A stretch of DNA of 64,000 nucleotides from Acholoe squamosa (taxonomy: Eukaryota; Annelida; Polychaeta; Phyllodocida; Polynoidae), in NCBI GenBank assembly GCA_949317995.1, contig OX439048.1:29083495-29147494 (forward strand), written 5' to 3'. The position numbers were made by a program, and so were the translations under genes. The first letter of the stretch is position 1. Every line of letters begins with the position of its first letter. Below, piece after piece: positions 1 through 11,227 of this stretch. The notes below the pieces were generated by a model. It had not been told where the DNA came from. It searched no databases and saw nothing but the letters and a program-made list of their open reading frames with translations.

Positions 1-109
1 TGATATAATGCTGCTATATTGGTTTGCAAAGAATGAATTTTATAAATTTATTTACTTTTATTTACCTGTTAAACCCTTGGAATGTTCATCACGAGTGAGG
101 CAGAATGCC

Positions 110-2250
110 ATTGCATTAAACTTGTCGCTGGCAAAAGCTATTGTTGCTATAAACATTATATTGATAGCACTGCTAAGGAAATCCTTTAAATACCTGTTGT
201 TGCTAAGCAACAAAGGTCTCTAGAAACAAACCAATACGTAAAGTAGGCACACTAGGTTTGATATTAGGGGTTAAGGTTGGTTAGTATTATCATTTGACAC
301 AGTATTATGCATTTTAGGGAGCATTTTAGCTGATTTTCAGTGTTGCCAAGAAAACGGTTGCCATGGTAACCAACACGAAAAGAAAAATTCCCACCATACA
401 TTTTTGGAAGCTTAGGTACCCAAGGAACATATTTATGTATGTTGGGTAAAATTAACATCCACTTCCCACGAAACTACACTTGCCCCTCTACTGTGATCTA
501 AATCATATAGTTATAGTTCATTTGTAAACTTTCATTCACTCTCTTGGCATAAACCATGTAAAGATGTTGGACTAAGTGACCATGCTTTCAAATACTTGTG
601 TCCTACCTCTCTAAACATAGAGATAATATATGATTGAATTGTAGGAAATTTCAGCAATACAACAAATAATGATATAAATTGTATAAAGTAGATATTCCTA
701 CATTATAATTATATACTTCACTGCACCACACCTCACACTTACCTGTTGAATAGATGTATACATCTAATAATTCATACAAAGCTGTTATAAGAGCACCCAA
801 TACTCAATCACAGTTGATCCTAGAATCCAAAGAGAGGTATGATATTGTTATAGCATTTCGGATAATCACTTTTAATTTTATCCTTAAAGACCTCTTTTTC
901 CTTAATCAGTGTATACCTTATCTTCTTCTCATTCCATCTTCTAGTGGCCTACTAATGGGTAATCAGATTCCTAGATTGCTAAAGATCTGATTGTTTCTGA
1001 TGACCTTAGCCTGATTTGATGTTAGATAATTCCCAACCTGCATTGCCTCTTGCTAACTAAATACATCATTTTAGAAATTATGAAATTACATGGATTCCTT
1101 AACTGATATGTTTATAATGGACTATGGAAACACATGGATGGATACACATATTTCAAAGGGAACTGCTATATGTGTCTATTTCTATGGAGGTGACATTAAA
1201 TTGTTATTGCTGGACATGTCTAATTAGTTGTTAAAGGGTTGGGGTACTAGTAAAATCAAAACAGTCAACCTATCAGTATATCAAAGTTGTGTTGCTAGGT
1301 AGACTGCTGCTGCTACTGTTTCTAAGCAACCAAGGTTCCTATAGAGAGGTTCTATGTAATAATAAACCCCTTGATAATAGTATTATGGGGATGAGAGTGG
1401 CTAGTCTATCATCTAAGAGATTTATAGACCATTTTTGAGGCATTAATGTATATATTTTTTTGTATGGTTTTGTACTGCTGTACAGACATGTGACTTTGCT
1501 ATAAAAAAGACGACAGCATATCAATGTTGCTATATGACTGGAAGTTTGTTTTGTTTTGTTTTTAAGAAATAGATTTAGGGCACTAGTGAATCCCCCAAAA
1601 CACCCAATAACATTGAGTTTAGCCCGTTACTAAGGAAATCCTTTAAGATACTGCTGTTGCTAGGCAACCAATGTTCCTTGAAACAGGTTATTTTAAATGG
1701 CAAAGCCCTTTATAACAATATTATGGAGATAATAAATGCAAGTTTATCATTTGAGAAATTTATAGGCTAATTATGATGTGTTGCTGTGTATTATTTTCTA
1801 CTGCTGCAAAGCGATATGACTGTTGCTATGGAAAATTAAAGCATGTGATTGTTGCTATATGACTGTAAATTGTCACTTTATAGATCTAGGCCACTAGTGA
1901 AACCAACAGAACTAGCTCAAATGAGTACCCGTGCTGAGAAATGCCAAATAACATTGTGTTAAGAAAGCTGCTGTTGCTAAGCAACCAATGCAACAGACCA
2001 GGAAGTAAGGTAGAATCCTTAGGTGTGATATAAGGGGGGTAGGGGTGATTGGTTTTATCATTTGATATAATATTACAAGCCTAAGGAAGTATTTTAGCTG
2101 ATTTCTAGTGTTCTCAATGAAAATGGTTGCCATGGTAACCAAGGTGGTAAGACAAATTCCCAACATACATTTATTGAAGCTTAGACACCCAAGGAACATA
2201 TTTATGTATGTTGGGTAAAATTAACATCCACTTTACACGACAGCCAAAAT
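110..2250. repeat. Degenerate ~300-bp repeat, about four copies
   Basis: Related blocks occur near 165-470, 1285-1480, 1625-1800 and 1960-2245. Shared landmarks are CTAAGGAAATCCTTTAA, the palindrome GTTGCTAAGCAAC, TTGCCATGGTAACC and a conserved end reading ACATATTTATGTATGTTGGG. The first and last copies align over nearly their whole length; the middle two are partial. No coding potential is seen; short ORFs here are not conserved between copies. The family is unrecognised. The GTTGCTAAGCAAC palindrome also occurs alone near 12537. Confidence 0.7.
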
Positions 2251-2510
2251 CATGACACTTGCCCCTGTACACTTTGGAAAAACAGCACCCCAACCTTAAA
2301 AAATACACGCAAAATACTCACACATTTGTCAGCATAATTTTTACAAGTTGAAACTTGTCAAACTAGCTTGAAAGGTCGCCCCTAGCAACAACCCCAGTGT
2401 TAACAAAGCTACTGCCATCTTGTTAGATAGTGATCTGAATTGACTTGATCTGTCTTACTTTTGTCTGTACTGATTACTGAACATGTAGTGGTCAGACGGG
2501 AGTAGATTTG

Positions 2511-2847
2511 CAGGGCTCGACAAATCCGTGCCCAATGCCCGTGACTCAAAAAGAATTCACTGGGCACAAAATATTTTTCAAGTTGTGCCCAATGGGCACA
2601 GCTGTCCAAAAGCTACTTAAGACATCAGCACAAGGCAATGCTGCTGAGATTATCTGGGTCTGGCTGGACTCAAGATGTGGTGAGATAAAATCGTTTTATT
2701 CATATTAAAACTATGTGTTTTCTAAATATGTAATTTTCAGTGTATAAACCAAAGGTCCTGGGTACAGAGCTTGCCTGCTGGGCACAACTTTTTTTGGCCC
2801 TTGTGCCCAGCGGGCACACAGTCTCTGAACTGATTTGTCGAGCCCTG
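2511..2847. mobile_element. hAT-like MITE with a 6-bp target duplication
   Basis: Termini are CAGGGCTCGACAAATC at the left and GATTTGTCGAGCCCTG at the right, a 16-bp perfect terminal inverted repeat. GATTTG directly flanks both ends (2505-2510 and 2848-2853). Inside, GTGCCCA/TGGGCAC motifs recur in both orientations. There is no transposase, so the element is non-autonomous. CAGGG...CCCTG termini are typical of hAT elements, but hAT normally makes 8-bp duplications, so the superfamily is an inference. Confidence 0.82.
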
Positions 2848-2875
2848 GATTTGAGAAGATCGGAGATAAGAGATA

Positions 2876-3598
2876 TGGGTCAGGCCCCCAAAAAATATTA
2901 TATATTTCGTGTTTTAGGCCCATTTTGAGCTCTGATGGCTCTGTAAAATTATGTTGACAGTCAATACTATTCTTTCTGGCCATACTCCAGAGAGAACAGT
3001 TGGTGCTATTAGGGAAATGCAAATGTACAACAATCCATCATGATCTTATTGAGTTACAGTGTCTTAAAGTTGAAAAAGTGGACAAAAATGTTTTTATGTA
3101 ACTTTCTTCACTTTTAACAGCACCCTGTGTTGAGTCAATTTATATAAGATCATCTAAAGGCATTTATTGTTTAGTTAATAATCACAAGTAGCCTTACCAT
3201 ACCTTGGTACATGTGGACTTTCATGTAATGTCTCATCCGAGACTTTTATCAATATACATTTCTTTTATCCATAACACAGAAGCAGCATGCTGAATGCTGG
3301 TTACTAACACACCCCTAATTATTGGTATTTCAATAGAAAGTGTACATGTTTGCCTTGTTATTTTAAGAGTAGCTTTGCATATAACTTGACGGTTTCTTTA
3401 TTTTCTGTGGCCTTGAAGTTTACTATACTTAGGTCTCGGATGTGACATCATAGACTTTTCGATTTTGAGCTATAAAAACTAGACCGTTTGGATAAAGTCT
3501 GTATAGGTGAGATGCCCCTTTAAAAAAATGTAATAAAGAGACTCTCATTTTTCTGTCCTTAAAATCAGAAATCTGATGGTTTCTGGCGACCTGACCCA
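2876..3598. mobile_element. 723-bp insertion with short TIRs and TA duplication
   Basis: The segment begins TGGGTCAGG and ends CCTGACCCA, flanked by TA on both sides (2874-2875 and 3599-3600). The homologous repeat at the right edge of the window lacks it. No coding sequence is seen inside. The short 9-bp TIR and TA duplication suggest a Tc1/mariner-like or related non-autonomous element. Confidence 0.6.
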
Positions 3599-3665
3599 TA
3601 TAATATAAGGGTCCAATTGAGGCCCCCTATAATTCTGACCCCTGGTTTACAAATTTCTCTATTTT

Positions 3666-4382
3666 TCTTATTTAGGTTATTTCAATTACTAAATTTAGTA
3701 CCCCACTGTGTCCATCCACATCGCCCTCCCTGCTGGGGACGTTTCAGAAATGTATGACCTAGGCCTGTGAAAATATAATCATGATGAGTGAGTGATTAGT
3801 GATTTATTTATGCCTTTCGACAGCTTCTGACATATTCATGGTGAGAAAGGTACATAAGACATCAATTGATGGAGGGTGTCTGTACGCAGGCATCAAAACA
3901 AACATGCAGGGCAAAACAGATTAGATTATGACCTTTTTTACAATGGGATGCGGAAGCCTGCATGTCCCAATGGCCCATTTCTTCAATACAGGTTTGTTTA
4001 GTAGCAGAAGCAACTAAGACTGTATACCTTTAGGCCTAATCCCCATCGAATTCATCAGGGTAAGTGAAGCAGGAGCTAGGGTATAGAGAGAGGCAGTGGG
4101 ATAGACTGCAGTCGGTCTCTTTTCTGACCAAGCTCCCCTATGTTGTAATGCATCTATGGGGACATCTGGCCGCCAATACAAATAGGCAAGATACGTATTC
4201 TGCTCTACTGTACCAATAAATGTGTCCCAGCATCAGTTCCACTAACAGAACTGACCATGCTCCCCCAACTGCCCCTTATAGGATTGCCACGGCCATACAC
4301 ATGCAGGCCATGATCCAGAGCTAAGTACAGGAGAACTGCTATCTTACCATTCATTCCTCCAGGGGCTCTCCATTTGCAGTAA
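3666..4382. other. Intergenic, nothing recognised
   Basis: Mixed AT-rich sequence with no supported gene, RNA or repeat boundary on either strand. Confidence 0.5.
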
Positions 4383-4650
4383 GGGAGTGATCAGGGGGGG
4401 CTGGTGGGTTTGTGTGCGAACGTATGAAAAAAATGTTGACCCCCCCCCCCTCATGAGGGGCGAAAGTCGTGCGCGAACATGCCCTTTTAAGCAATAGTAA
4501 AGCGCAGGGTTTTCCAATGAAAACAGGTGAGAGGGGTTTAAAAAATTCTGACCCCCCCCCCAGTCAAGGGGTTGAAAAAATGTTGATCCCCTCAAACCCA
4601 CCAGCCCCCCCCCCCCCCCCACTGTTGTTAAAAACATAATGATCACTCCC
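4383..4650. mobile_element. MITE, GGGAGTGATCA family copy 1 (PIF/Harbinger-like)
   Basis: Begins GGGAGTGATCA and ends TGATCACTCCC. A TAA precedes it; the matching position after it reads CAA, probably a decayed TAA duplication. The interior is a G-run/C-run foldback with phrases such as CTGGTGGGTTTG and its complement. Two better-preserved relatives lie at 54652-54963 and 56319-56632. Three-base TWA duplications are typical of PIF/Harbinger. The reverse-strand ORF crossing this region is a by-product of the repeat. Confidence 0.8.
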
Positions 4651-5520
4651 CAAGGCCCTTCCCAATATTGAACGCATATACTGAATACATCACCAGGCCA
4701 CGATCTCTGCCAATACCAGATTCCCCATACATACATTCTGCTCACACCTTGCCAATGGTGAAGAAGGCAATGTATTGCCTCTGGCATGATAAGATAGGGG
4801 TTCCAAGCACTTGGGTAATTTGTGATTCTCATCAAGAATCTCCGTATCACGCCTCATTTATTACACCCCAAGTGGCTAATATCTCCCTACCTTTCAGTCC
4901 CATGTCTTCTGTTATCTAGATCTATAGATTGTGCTGAAATGGTGGCATCTATGTTAGTGTCCTTATGGGTCGATAATAATACTCAGGCAATTTGCATCTG
5001 AAGTCAGATTTTTATTTTGTAACAGCAATAACGCTACCCCATATCATACACCAATTTGCAGCATCCTGAATGCCACACAACTACGATTAAATCAGTTTCC
5101 ATACCTACTAGCTCGGATTTTGAACCATTAATAAAAAGAAGCAGTCTTGATTCACTGTCTTCGTTCATCCGTGTGTATATATATTTGGTGACCAGAAATA
5201 AATTGAATTCGGATAATTAGATATTGTTCTGCCCAAGTGTGTCATAGAAATATTATTGGAAATGCCACATTCAGTCCAGTTCGTCATCTTGATAACAGGA
5301 AATGACACTTTCTTTAGGCAAAGAAAAGAAATGTGGGCACACGTGCTGTAGAGGAACACTATTCTGATCACATGCCCCAGGAATGCCACCTTCTATGGAA
5401 TGCGGTCACTTTTTTCGGGGCCACTTTGAGGCTCGGAGATGACAGATTTCCATGGATCAGACACATAGGCAGATCCAATAAAAGTGGTGAATAATTAATC
5501 CTTAGAATCCTTGTAGGATG
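4651..5520. other. Intergenic, nothing recognised
   Basis: No supported feature. The sequence separates the MITE from the apparent 5' region of the LINE. The exact 5' end of the LINE cannot be placed; 5521 is only where LINE-like sequence becomes plausible. Confidence 0.4.
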
Positions 5521-6547
5521 TCAAGAGGGCGGACTAGACACACCACCTAGCACGCGGGGGAGAAAAAACGCAGGGTTTCTATGAAAATAAAACTTTTTAA
5601 AGTCACTTTGGAGGTACAACAACTTTTTAAAGGTACAGTACACCAACTTTGGGAAAAGTTTATGGTGAAAACCATCAATAGAAGGATTGAAAACAAATGT
5701 TAACACGTCGTAGACTGGCACATGTTGACGAAATGACAGGCCGTATTGACAGAGAAAAGGAAAAGGCTTCAAAGTCGCCTGCCAAAAGAAGATATTGGTA
5801 ATAAAAGCATGAAGGGAATACAAGAACAACTTAAAGCTATAACACAAAGGCTTGATGATTTAAAGAAGAAGGAAAATAAGGTACAAAATCAGTCGCTGAG
5901 AGTGTCACTGAATTATCAACGAGTCTTGATGCCTATACAGAGACTCAGAACCGACTTGAGTCGAAAGTTGACAGGGTTTTCTGTTATATTATTCGGCAGA
6001 ATTATCAAATTGAAAAGCTGAAAAAAAAAGATAGAAGCCCTAGAATGGGAGAAAAGAAGGCTAAATCTGGTCATAGGTGGGATTCCTGAGAAGAGGTACA
6101 AACATATGAAAGGGAAAATTGCGGCTTTATTCAATGATTTGGACTTAGATTGCGGTGTCGAAGAGGTCGACATTATATTTAGACTGGGGGCCCCACGAGA
6201 AGACGGGCGCGTTCGACCTGTCTTAGTGTGGTATATATATATATATTAAAACTATGAAACAAAAAGGTGAGGTGTTCAAACATCTAAAGAATCTGAAGGG
6301 AAACGATACGTGGAACCAAGTATTCATTAATGACGATCTATCACCTACTTATCAGAGTAAACAGAGAGACCTAAGAAGCCTAGTATCCCACATCAGAAAG
6401 GAATTAGAGAAAAAAGGTGACACGAATTCTACAGTCCAATTGAAATGCTTGAGTATTGTCCTGAATGGCACGAAATACCAGTACGAGGAAGTGGACAATC
6501 TCACCCTGGGTTTCAGGATGATGGATGCAAAAACAGTTGACGTAAAA

Positions 6548-6853
6548 GATGGGGTGGCCTTTCAAGGCTCTTTCTAACCTCTATCCAATTTCATTAGATG
6601 TGATATTGAATATACGGACTACACTTATTCATCTGCAGATGTGCTATATCAGGTAGAAAAAGCTTGGTTTCATAACTTGATGGATTTGCACAACAAAATC
6701 AAGAAGATGACAGATCCCGATGAAGCCAAAAGGGAGGGAAACCAGATTAAACAATCACCTGAGTGGCTACAGGAAGAGAGACATGCCACAATGGACATTG
6801 TCATTGACTGTAAATTTGAGCAGAGCCAGAAACATAGGAATTTCTTTCTATGA
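6548..6853 (+). other. NADAR-like domain within LINE ORF1
   Basis: In a single frame except for one stop, the region reads FQGSF, stop, PLSNF, then TYSSADVLYQVEKA, then DLHNKIKKMTDPDEAKREG, IKQSPEW and KFEQ. This order (PLSNF, SSAE-like helix, YQ..KA, EAK..G, W, KFEQ) is the NADAR/YbiA pattern. Characterised NADAR proteins remove ADP-ribose from N-glycosidically modified guanine or act on related ADP-ribose intermediates. The usual C-terminal part (Asp and WG.G) is not visible downstream in any frame, so the domain may be truncated or diverged. The residues present are the conserved N-terminal and central ones. Function in the element is inference. Confidence 0.72.
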
Positions 6854-7095
6854 CATTTCCAAGGATACTATCAGGGTTGCCAAAAAGTTAGGTATACTTT
6901 TGGTAGAATACTGAGAAGCTTATCAAATGCAGCTAGGAGAGGGGGAAGCCACTTCTCAGGCTGGAGACCTGGGGGAACTTGGACAGGTTGGAGGAGAAGG
7001 CAAAGGCGACGACGAGCAAAAAGGTGACAAAAACTTTAACTAGCAACACAACTAGGAAATTGAGTTATTAAAAATTCACCCAGAACTGAAGTCCA

Positions 7096-7736
7096 ATGGC
7101 AGCACAACATAATGCAGTTGCATTTATGGACAGTAGGGGTAGGCATTTCCAACAGTATATTGACAAAGTAAACAATGCCGGTGTCAACATTACCGCATGA
7201 TTTAGACCGGGAGCGACTGTCACTGAGTCTGCTGACAGTGCGCTGTCATACGCCATAGTAAATCCCAATGACATTATCTGATAAGTGGTGTAAATAATTA
7301 TACAACTCGCCACCCTCCACCGGCTGTAGGATTAAGGTCTTACTACACCTTCGATTGGCAATCGTCAGAAGCACTTGCCACTGCTATGGAGTGTATGTTA
7401 AAAGACATACAAGAGAAGTTTGATAAACAGGCGCCTCAGTCTACATTCATTATTATGACAGGCCTTCAACTCAATCATGTGGGTGTAAATGGAAGCGATG
7501 ATGCAAAACAGAAAATCGTGGATAATGCTACCTGGGATCTTAACCAGCGTATATATCATATCAACAGGGAACACCACCTGACCATTCCATGGCTTAGCAG
7601 ATCTGTGCACACATATCATACCCCAACGGGACGAAAGGACTTGTATAAGAAGCTCGAAGATGGTTTACACCCTTCTTTTGGTCTCCTAAAATCCTGGGCA
7701 AGATTGCTCATAAACCATGTTGAATCTCTTAATTAA
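7096..7736 (+). other. SGNH-hydrolase (esterase)-like domain of ORF1
   Basis: From 7096 the frame reads AVAFMDSRGRHF, then FRPGATVTESA, then VNPNDII, matching the first half of LINE-encoded SGNH domains (block I, then PGAT). After a frameshift near 7280 it continues GVNNYTTRHP and runs open to EDGLHPSFGLLKSWARLL, the C-terminal Asp-His block. The catalytic nucleophile position reads MDSRG rather than GDS, but the Ser is present. CR1-type ORF1 esterases are thought to aid membrane or RNP handling. Confidence 0.6.
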
Positions 7737-8251
7737 AATATCCATAGCGCGTCCGGAGAATGTTTCTTGTTATAAACAATAAGGGCATTCAATGGCTGTG
7801 CTGGCTACATACTTAGATATTCTCAAAATTGTTTTGTTAAACCTAGATTCAAGTGAGAATATCTAAGATCCCAAAAATCCATTCTAACTTTTCCGATTAA
7901 ATGCAACACAGAGAACCTACTCCTTAGGTAAAACCCTATTTCTATATCAATAATGATGTACCTCTATGATTGACAGTTGTTACTTTTTTAATTCATCACT
8001 TTGTTATTAACAATAAAGTGAGACAATATAGTGATATTGAAGATTTTTCAATTTTGTATACACTTTGTATCCCCATTACAACTTCTATACGAGTGGCGAA
8101 AGATGCCTAAGCTCTATGGAGTCAGAATATATTTTTTCCTTTTTCTTTTATTTTTATTTAGGGACTGGGGGGGGGTGGTCATGAGGTACGGCCTAGGGGG
8201 ACTCACGGGGGAAAATTAGGAGGTCATCTACTTGTTCTAGCTTGTCCTCAT
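7737..8251 (+). other. ORF1-ORF2 spacer of the LINE
   Basis: AT-rich spacer with no supported coding sequence, ending in a G-run region (8170-8215) shortly before the ORF2 start. Confidence 0.5.
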
Positions 8252-11227
8252 TTGTCTATGATAATGGATAATGATGTATTATGTCTAGGGCAAGGGCTAG
8301 TAATAACACATTTCAATATGAGAAGCGTAAGGAAAAAACATGATGATATTATAATATATCTATATGGTAAGTCTGTGGATATCTTTACCATCTCCGAGTC
8401 ATGGTTGGCAGCGAAAGATATGTCGAAGAATTTCGAGGTACCAGGTTACAATCTTTATAGAAATGACAGAGCATGGCTGAATGAAAAAGGAGAAATCAAA
8501 ACAGCTGGTGGAGTTATGACCTATGTCAGGAACGATTACATTGTCTCTGAGAATGAATATGACAACTTAAATAAATCTACAAATACCATAGAATGTCAAG
8601 TTTTAACTGCCAAAAAAGGTTATCAACGAAAATGTGTCATTGTCAATGTATATAGACCTCCAGATGGATCGAAGGATGATTTTATTACTGAAATTAAGAA
8701 TGTAGTAGAAGGGATCAAACACAAGCATCTTACCAATATTGCAGGGGCGTAGGATGCAAATTTTTATTGGGGGGGGCCCAGGGGTCTCAGTTGGGGGGCC
8801 TGCAATATTTTTATATAGGCTTATATAGGAAACCCCCTTATTATTGGGGGGCCCGGCCCCCCTGCCCCCCCCCTTTTCCTACGGCCCTGTATTGCTGTAT
8901 TGGGGGATTTCAATTTTCATTTTGGAGACAAAGAAGATGAGCAGGTACATGATTTATGTGAGACATTAAACCAGTTTGGTTACAGGAGTATCATTAAAAC
9001 AGGTACTATGAAGGATAATACATCTGTTATACTAGATCAAATATTTACTAATATTGAAGGTATTAATGAAATATTAAATATTAGTGATCATTGCCTAATA
9101 TACTGTGTTAAACCCATAGTAAAGAAAAATAAACATAAGATTAAACTATAATGTCAATAAGTTTAAGGGTGAACTGAACAAGTTTGATTGTAATAGTGTA
9201 AAAGCAATGGATGACTCCGAAGAAATCTGGAACGTGTTTGTAACTAGAACAACTACTGTCTTGGATGGAGTGTGTCCTTTTGTAGAATATACTGTTAAGG
9301 AAAGCAAGAGGGAGTGGATAACTAGAGAAATTATTGCTGAAATCAAAGAAAAAGATAGGTTATTAAAAGTTGCTAGAAAAACAGGTAACAACTATGATAG
9401 ACAACTAGCCGGTATTGCTAGACATAGAATTAAAAATGTTGTAAAGTTAGCTAGGGATACATAATGTTAATAATATTGTTGAGAACTCACGTGGTAATCA
9501 GAAGAAATTTTGGTACAACTTGAATAAAGTTTTTCCTCTTAAATCCAAAGAAAAAGCAGGTATTGTCCCTAAAGATGAACAAAATATGCTATTAGACCCA
9601 CAACAGTCAGCGACTCACATAAATGAATTCTTTAGTGGTATTGGTGTTTAGTTAGCAGAGAAATTTAATGCATGATGGTCTCCTGAACCTGGAGTAATGC
9701 CCTATCCTGTAATAGAAGATCTCGTTATAGAAAATGAGATTGTACTGAAGTATGTTAAAGATATAAATATCTCTAAATCCTCAGCAATATATGGTCTACC
9801 AACACATATACTGAAAACTATGTTTACTCATTTAATAGATAAGTACAGTCATTTATTGAGAGTTATATACCACACTGGTGTGATCCTTGATACATGGAAA
9901 ATAGCAGGAGTTATTCCAATTTTTAAATCTGGTACAAAAGATCAGGTTAACAATTACAGACCGATCTCCCTATTGCCATTACCAGGAAAGATTTTTGAAT
10001 ATGTTATACATAACCATATTTGTGCTCATCTGGAACATTTTGAAATTTTGACTAATGCACAAGGTGGATATAGAAAGGGCAGGAGGTCTACTGTTGACAC
10101 CGTGGGTAAATTTACAGACTGCATTCATATTAATAAAACCAAGTGGCTTTCACATTGGCTACATTCATAGATTTAAAAAAGGCCTTTGATACGGTCAACC
10201 ACATCATTCTTTTGAATAAGTTGAAATTCTATGGCATTCGTGGAAAAATGATAAGATTTAATTCAAAATTTCTTATTCAATAGGAAGCAATTAACTGTAG
10301 CCAATGGATATGAGTCAAGCGTGCTGGATATATCATGTGGGGTCCCTCAAGGGTCAGTGCTTGGACCGTTATTTTTCCTTCTATATGTGAATGATGTACA
10401 AAAAGTATGTACATATACCAATATTGCCCTATTTGCTTATGAAACTGTTATTGCGCAGGTAAAAATGAACAAGATGTATTCATGAAAATGCAAGAAGACT
10501 TAAACAGATATACAGAGTGGTGTTCATTAAATTGGTTGACTATTAATGACTGTAAGTATAAGGAACTATATGGTTTTCTTCCCGACATCCATGACCACAC
10601 ATAAGCTACAGTTGAATGGGCAAGAAATCCACAAAGTCCCCACTTACAAATATTTAGGTGTAAACCTGGATTCTAAATTGAATTATGAAAAGTTCATTAA
10701 AAACCAAATAACCACCATAGAGTTTAGAGCTTACCAGTTATACCGAAATGCAAGGTTCTTAAGTAATAAAACCCTATTGTTGATCTATAAAACTTTTATC
10801 TTACCAATTTTTGATTATGGTTGTGTTTTATGTCAAAAGGTATCCGTTACAAGAAATAGGAAACTTCAAAGATTACAAAACAGATGTCTTAAGATATGTC
10901 TCAAACTGGATATATCCACTGATACTGAAATGGTTCACCAAGCAGCTCACATGAATTACTTAGAGGATAGGTACTGGTACTACACAGTGATTAATGCATA
11001 CAAAAACTCTCTTGGAGGAATCAGTCGATGCAAGAATGCTGTATACAAGACAATGGGATGGAGTCAGACTCAAGCAGATAACAACCAGACTAACTTCTGT
11101 GCAAAACAGTGTTTATAGTGTATTGGCCGATACTTTGAATGCACTTCCAATAGACACAAGGAATGTCCAAACCCTAGAATTTTTTAAAAGCAAGATTAAG
11201 GATGAGCTGGTAAAGAAAGTACCATAA
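8252..11227 (+). pseudogene. LINE ORF2: APE endonuclease and reverse transcriptase
   Basis: The endonuclease runs from 8252 to about 9150, with THFNMRS, TISESWL, VNVYRPPD, GDFNFHF and SDHCLIY in order. It is split at 8742-8889 by a MITE. A frameshift near 9150 leads to the linker (EWITREIIAEIKEKDRL), and another near 9464 to the reverse transcriptase. RT landmarks are NNYRPISLLP (9950), [13 protein letters not shown] (about 10155-10205) and GVPQGSVLGPLFFLLYVND (about 10340-10395). The catalytic F-A-D-D box is replaced by FAYE (about 10430-10445), so polymerase activity is lost. The C-terminal segment ends ALPIDTRNVQTLEFFKSK, typical of CR1/L2 ORF2. At least five frame breaks are present. Confidence 0.88.
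8742..8889. mobile_element. 148-bp MITE inside the LINE endonuclease
   Basis: Begins CAGGGGCGTAGGA and ends TCCTACGGCCCTG, an imperfect 13-bp TIR. It is flanked by TATTG on both sides (8737-8741 and 8890-8894). The interior is G-run/C-run foldback. Removing the element and one TATTG copy puts the endonuclease back in frame between TNIA and VLGDFN, which independently confirms the boundaries. No coding capacity. Superfamily unclear: CAGGG termini hint at hAT, but the duplication is 5 bp. Confidence 0.88.

Larger units (their letters stand above)
2487..3665. repeat. Dispersed repeat interrupted by two nested insertions
   Basis: The outer pieces (2487-2510, 2848-2875 and 3599-3665) match, in inverted orientation, the uninterrupted sequence at 63881-64000 at the right edge of the window. 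Shared text includes AGTGGTCAG, GAGAAGATCG, AGGGTCCAATTGAGG and CTGACCCCTGGTTTACAAAT. The two interruptions are the TIR elements annotated at 2511-2847 and 2876-3598. Confidence 0.75.
5697..7736 (+). pseudogene. LINE ORF1: coiled coil, RRM-like, NADAR-like and SGNH-like segments
   Basis: A likely start is ATG 5697, followed by a short basic reading frame. The frame then shifts to a lysine-rich coiled-coil stretch (about 5790-5900). An RRM-like segment (6040-6240) contains LNLVIGGIPE, resembling the NLVIHGIPE of L1-type ORF1 proteins. A C-terminal-domain-like stretch follows from 6254 (KHLKNLKGNDTWNQVF). A NADAR-like domain comes next (6548-6853), interrupted by one TAA at 6575-6577 in frame. 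Downstream are an acidic linker and an SGNH-hydrolase-like domain (7096-7736): MDSRG in the position of block I, GVNN in the position of block III and DGLHP at the end for the catalytic Asp/His block. Several frameshifts and stops break it. The esterase-like domain is known in CR1-type ORF1 proteins; the NADAR domain is the unusual part. Confidence 0.75.

Noticed and set aside
4344..4850. 168-codon minus-strand ORF
   Set aside because: Its middle is the G/C-run MITE; glycine runs come from poly-C.
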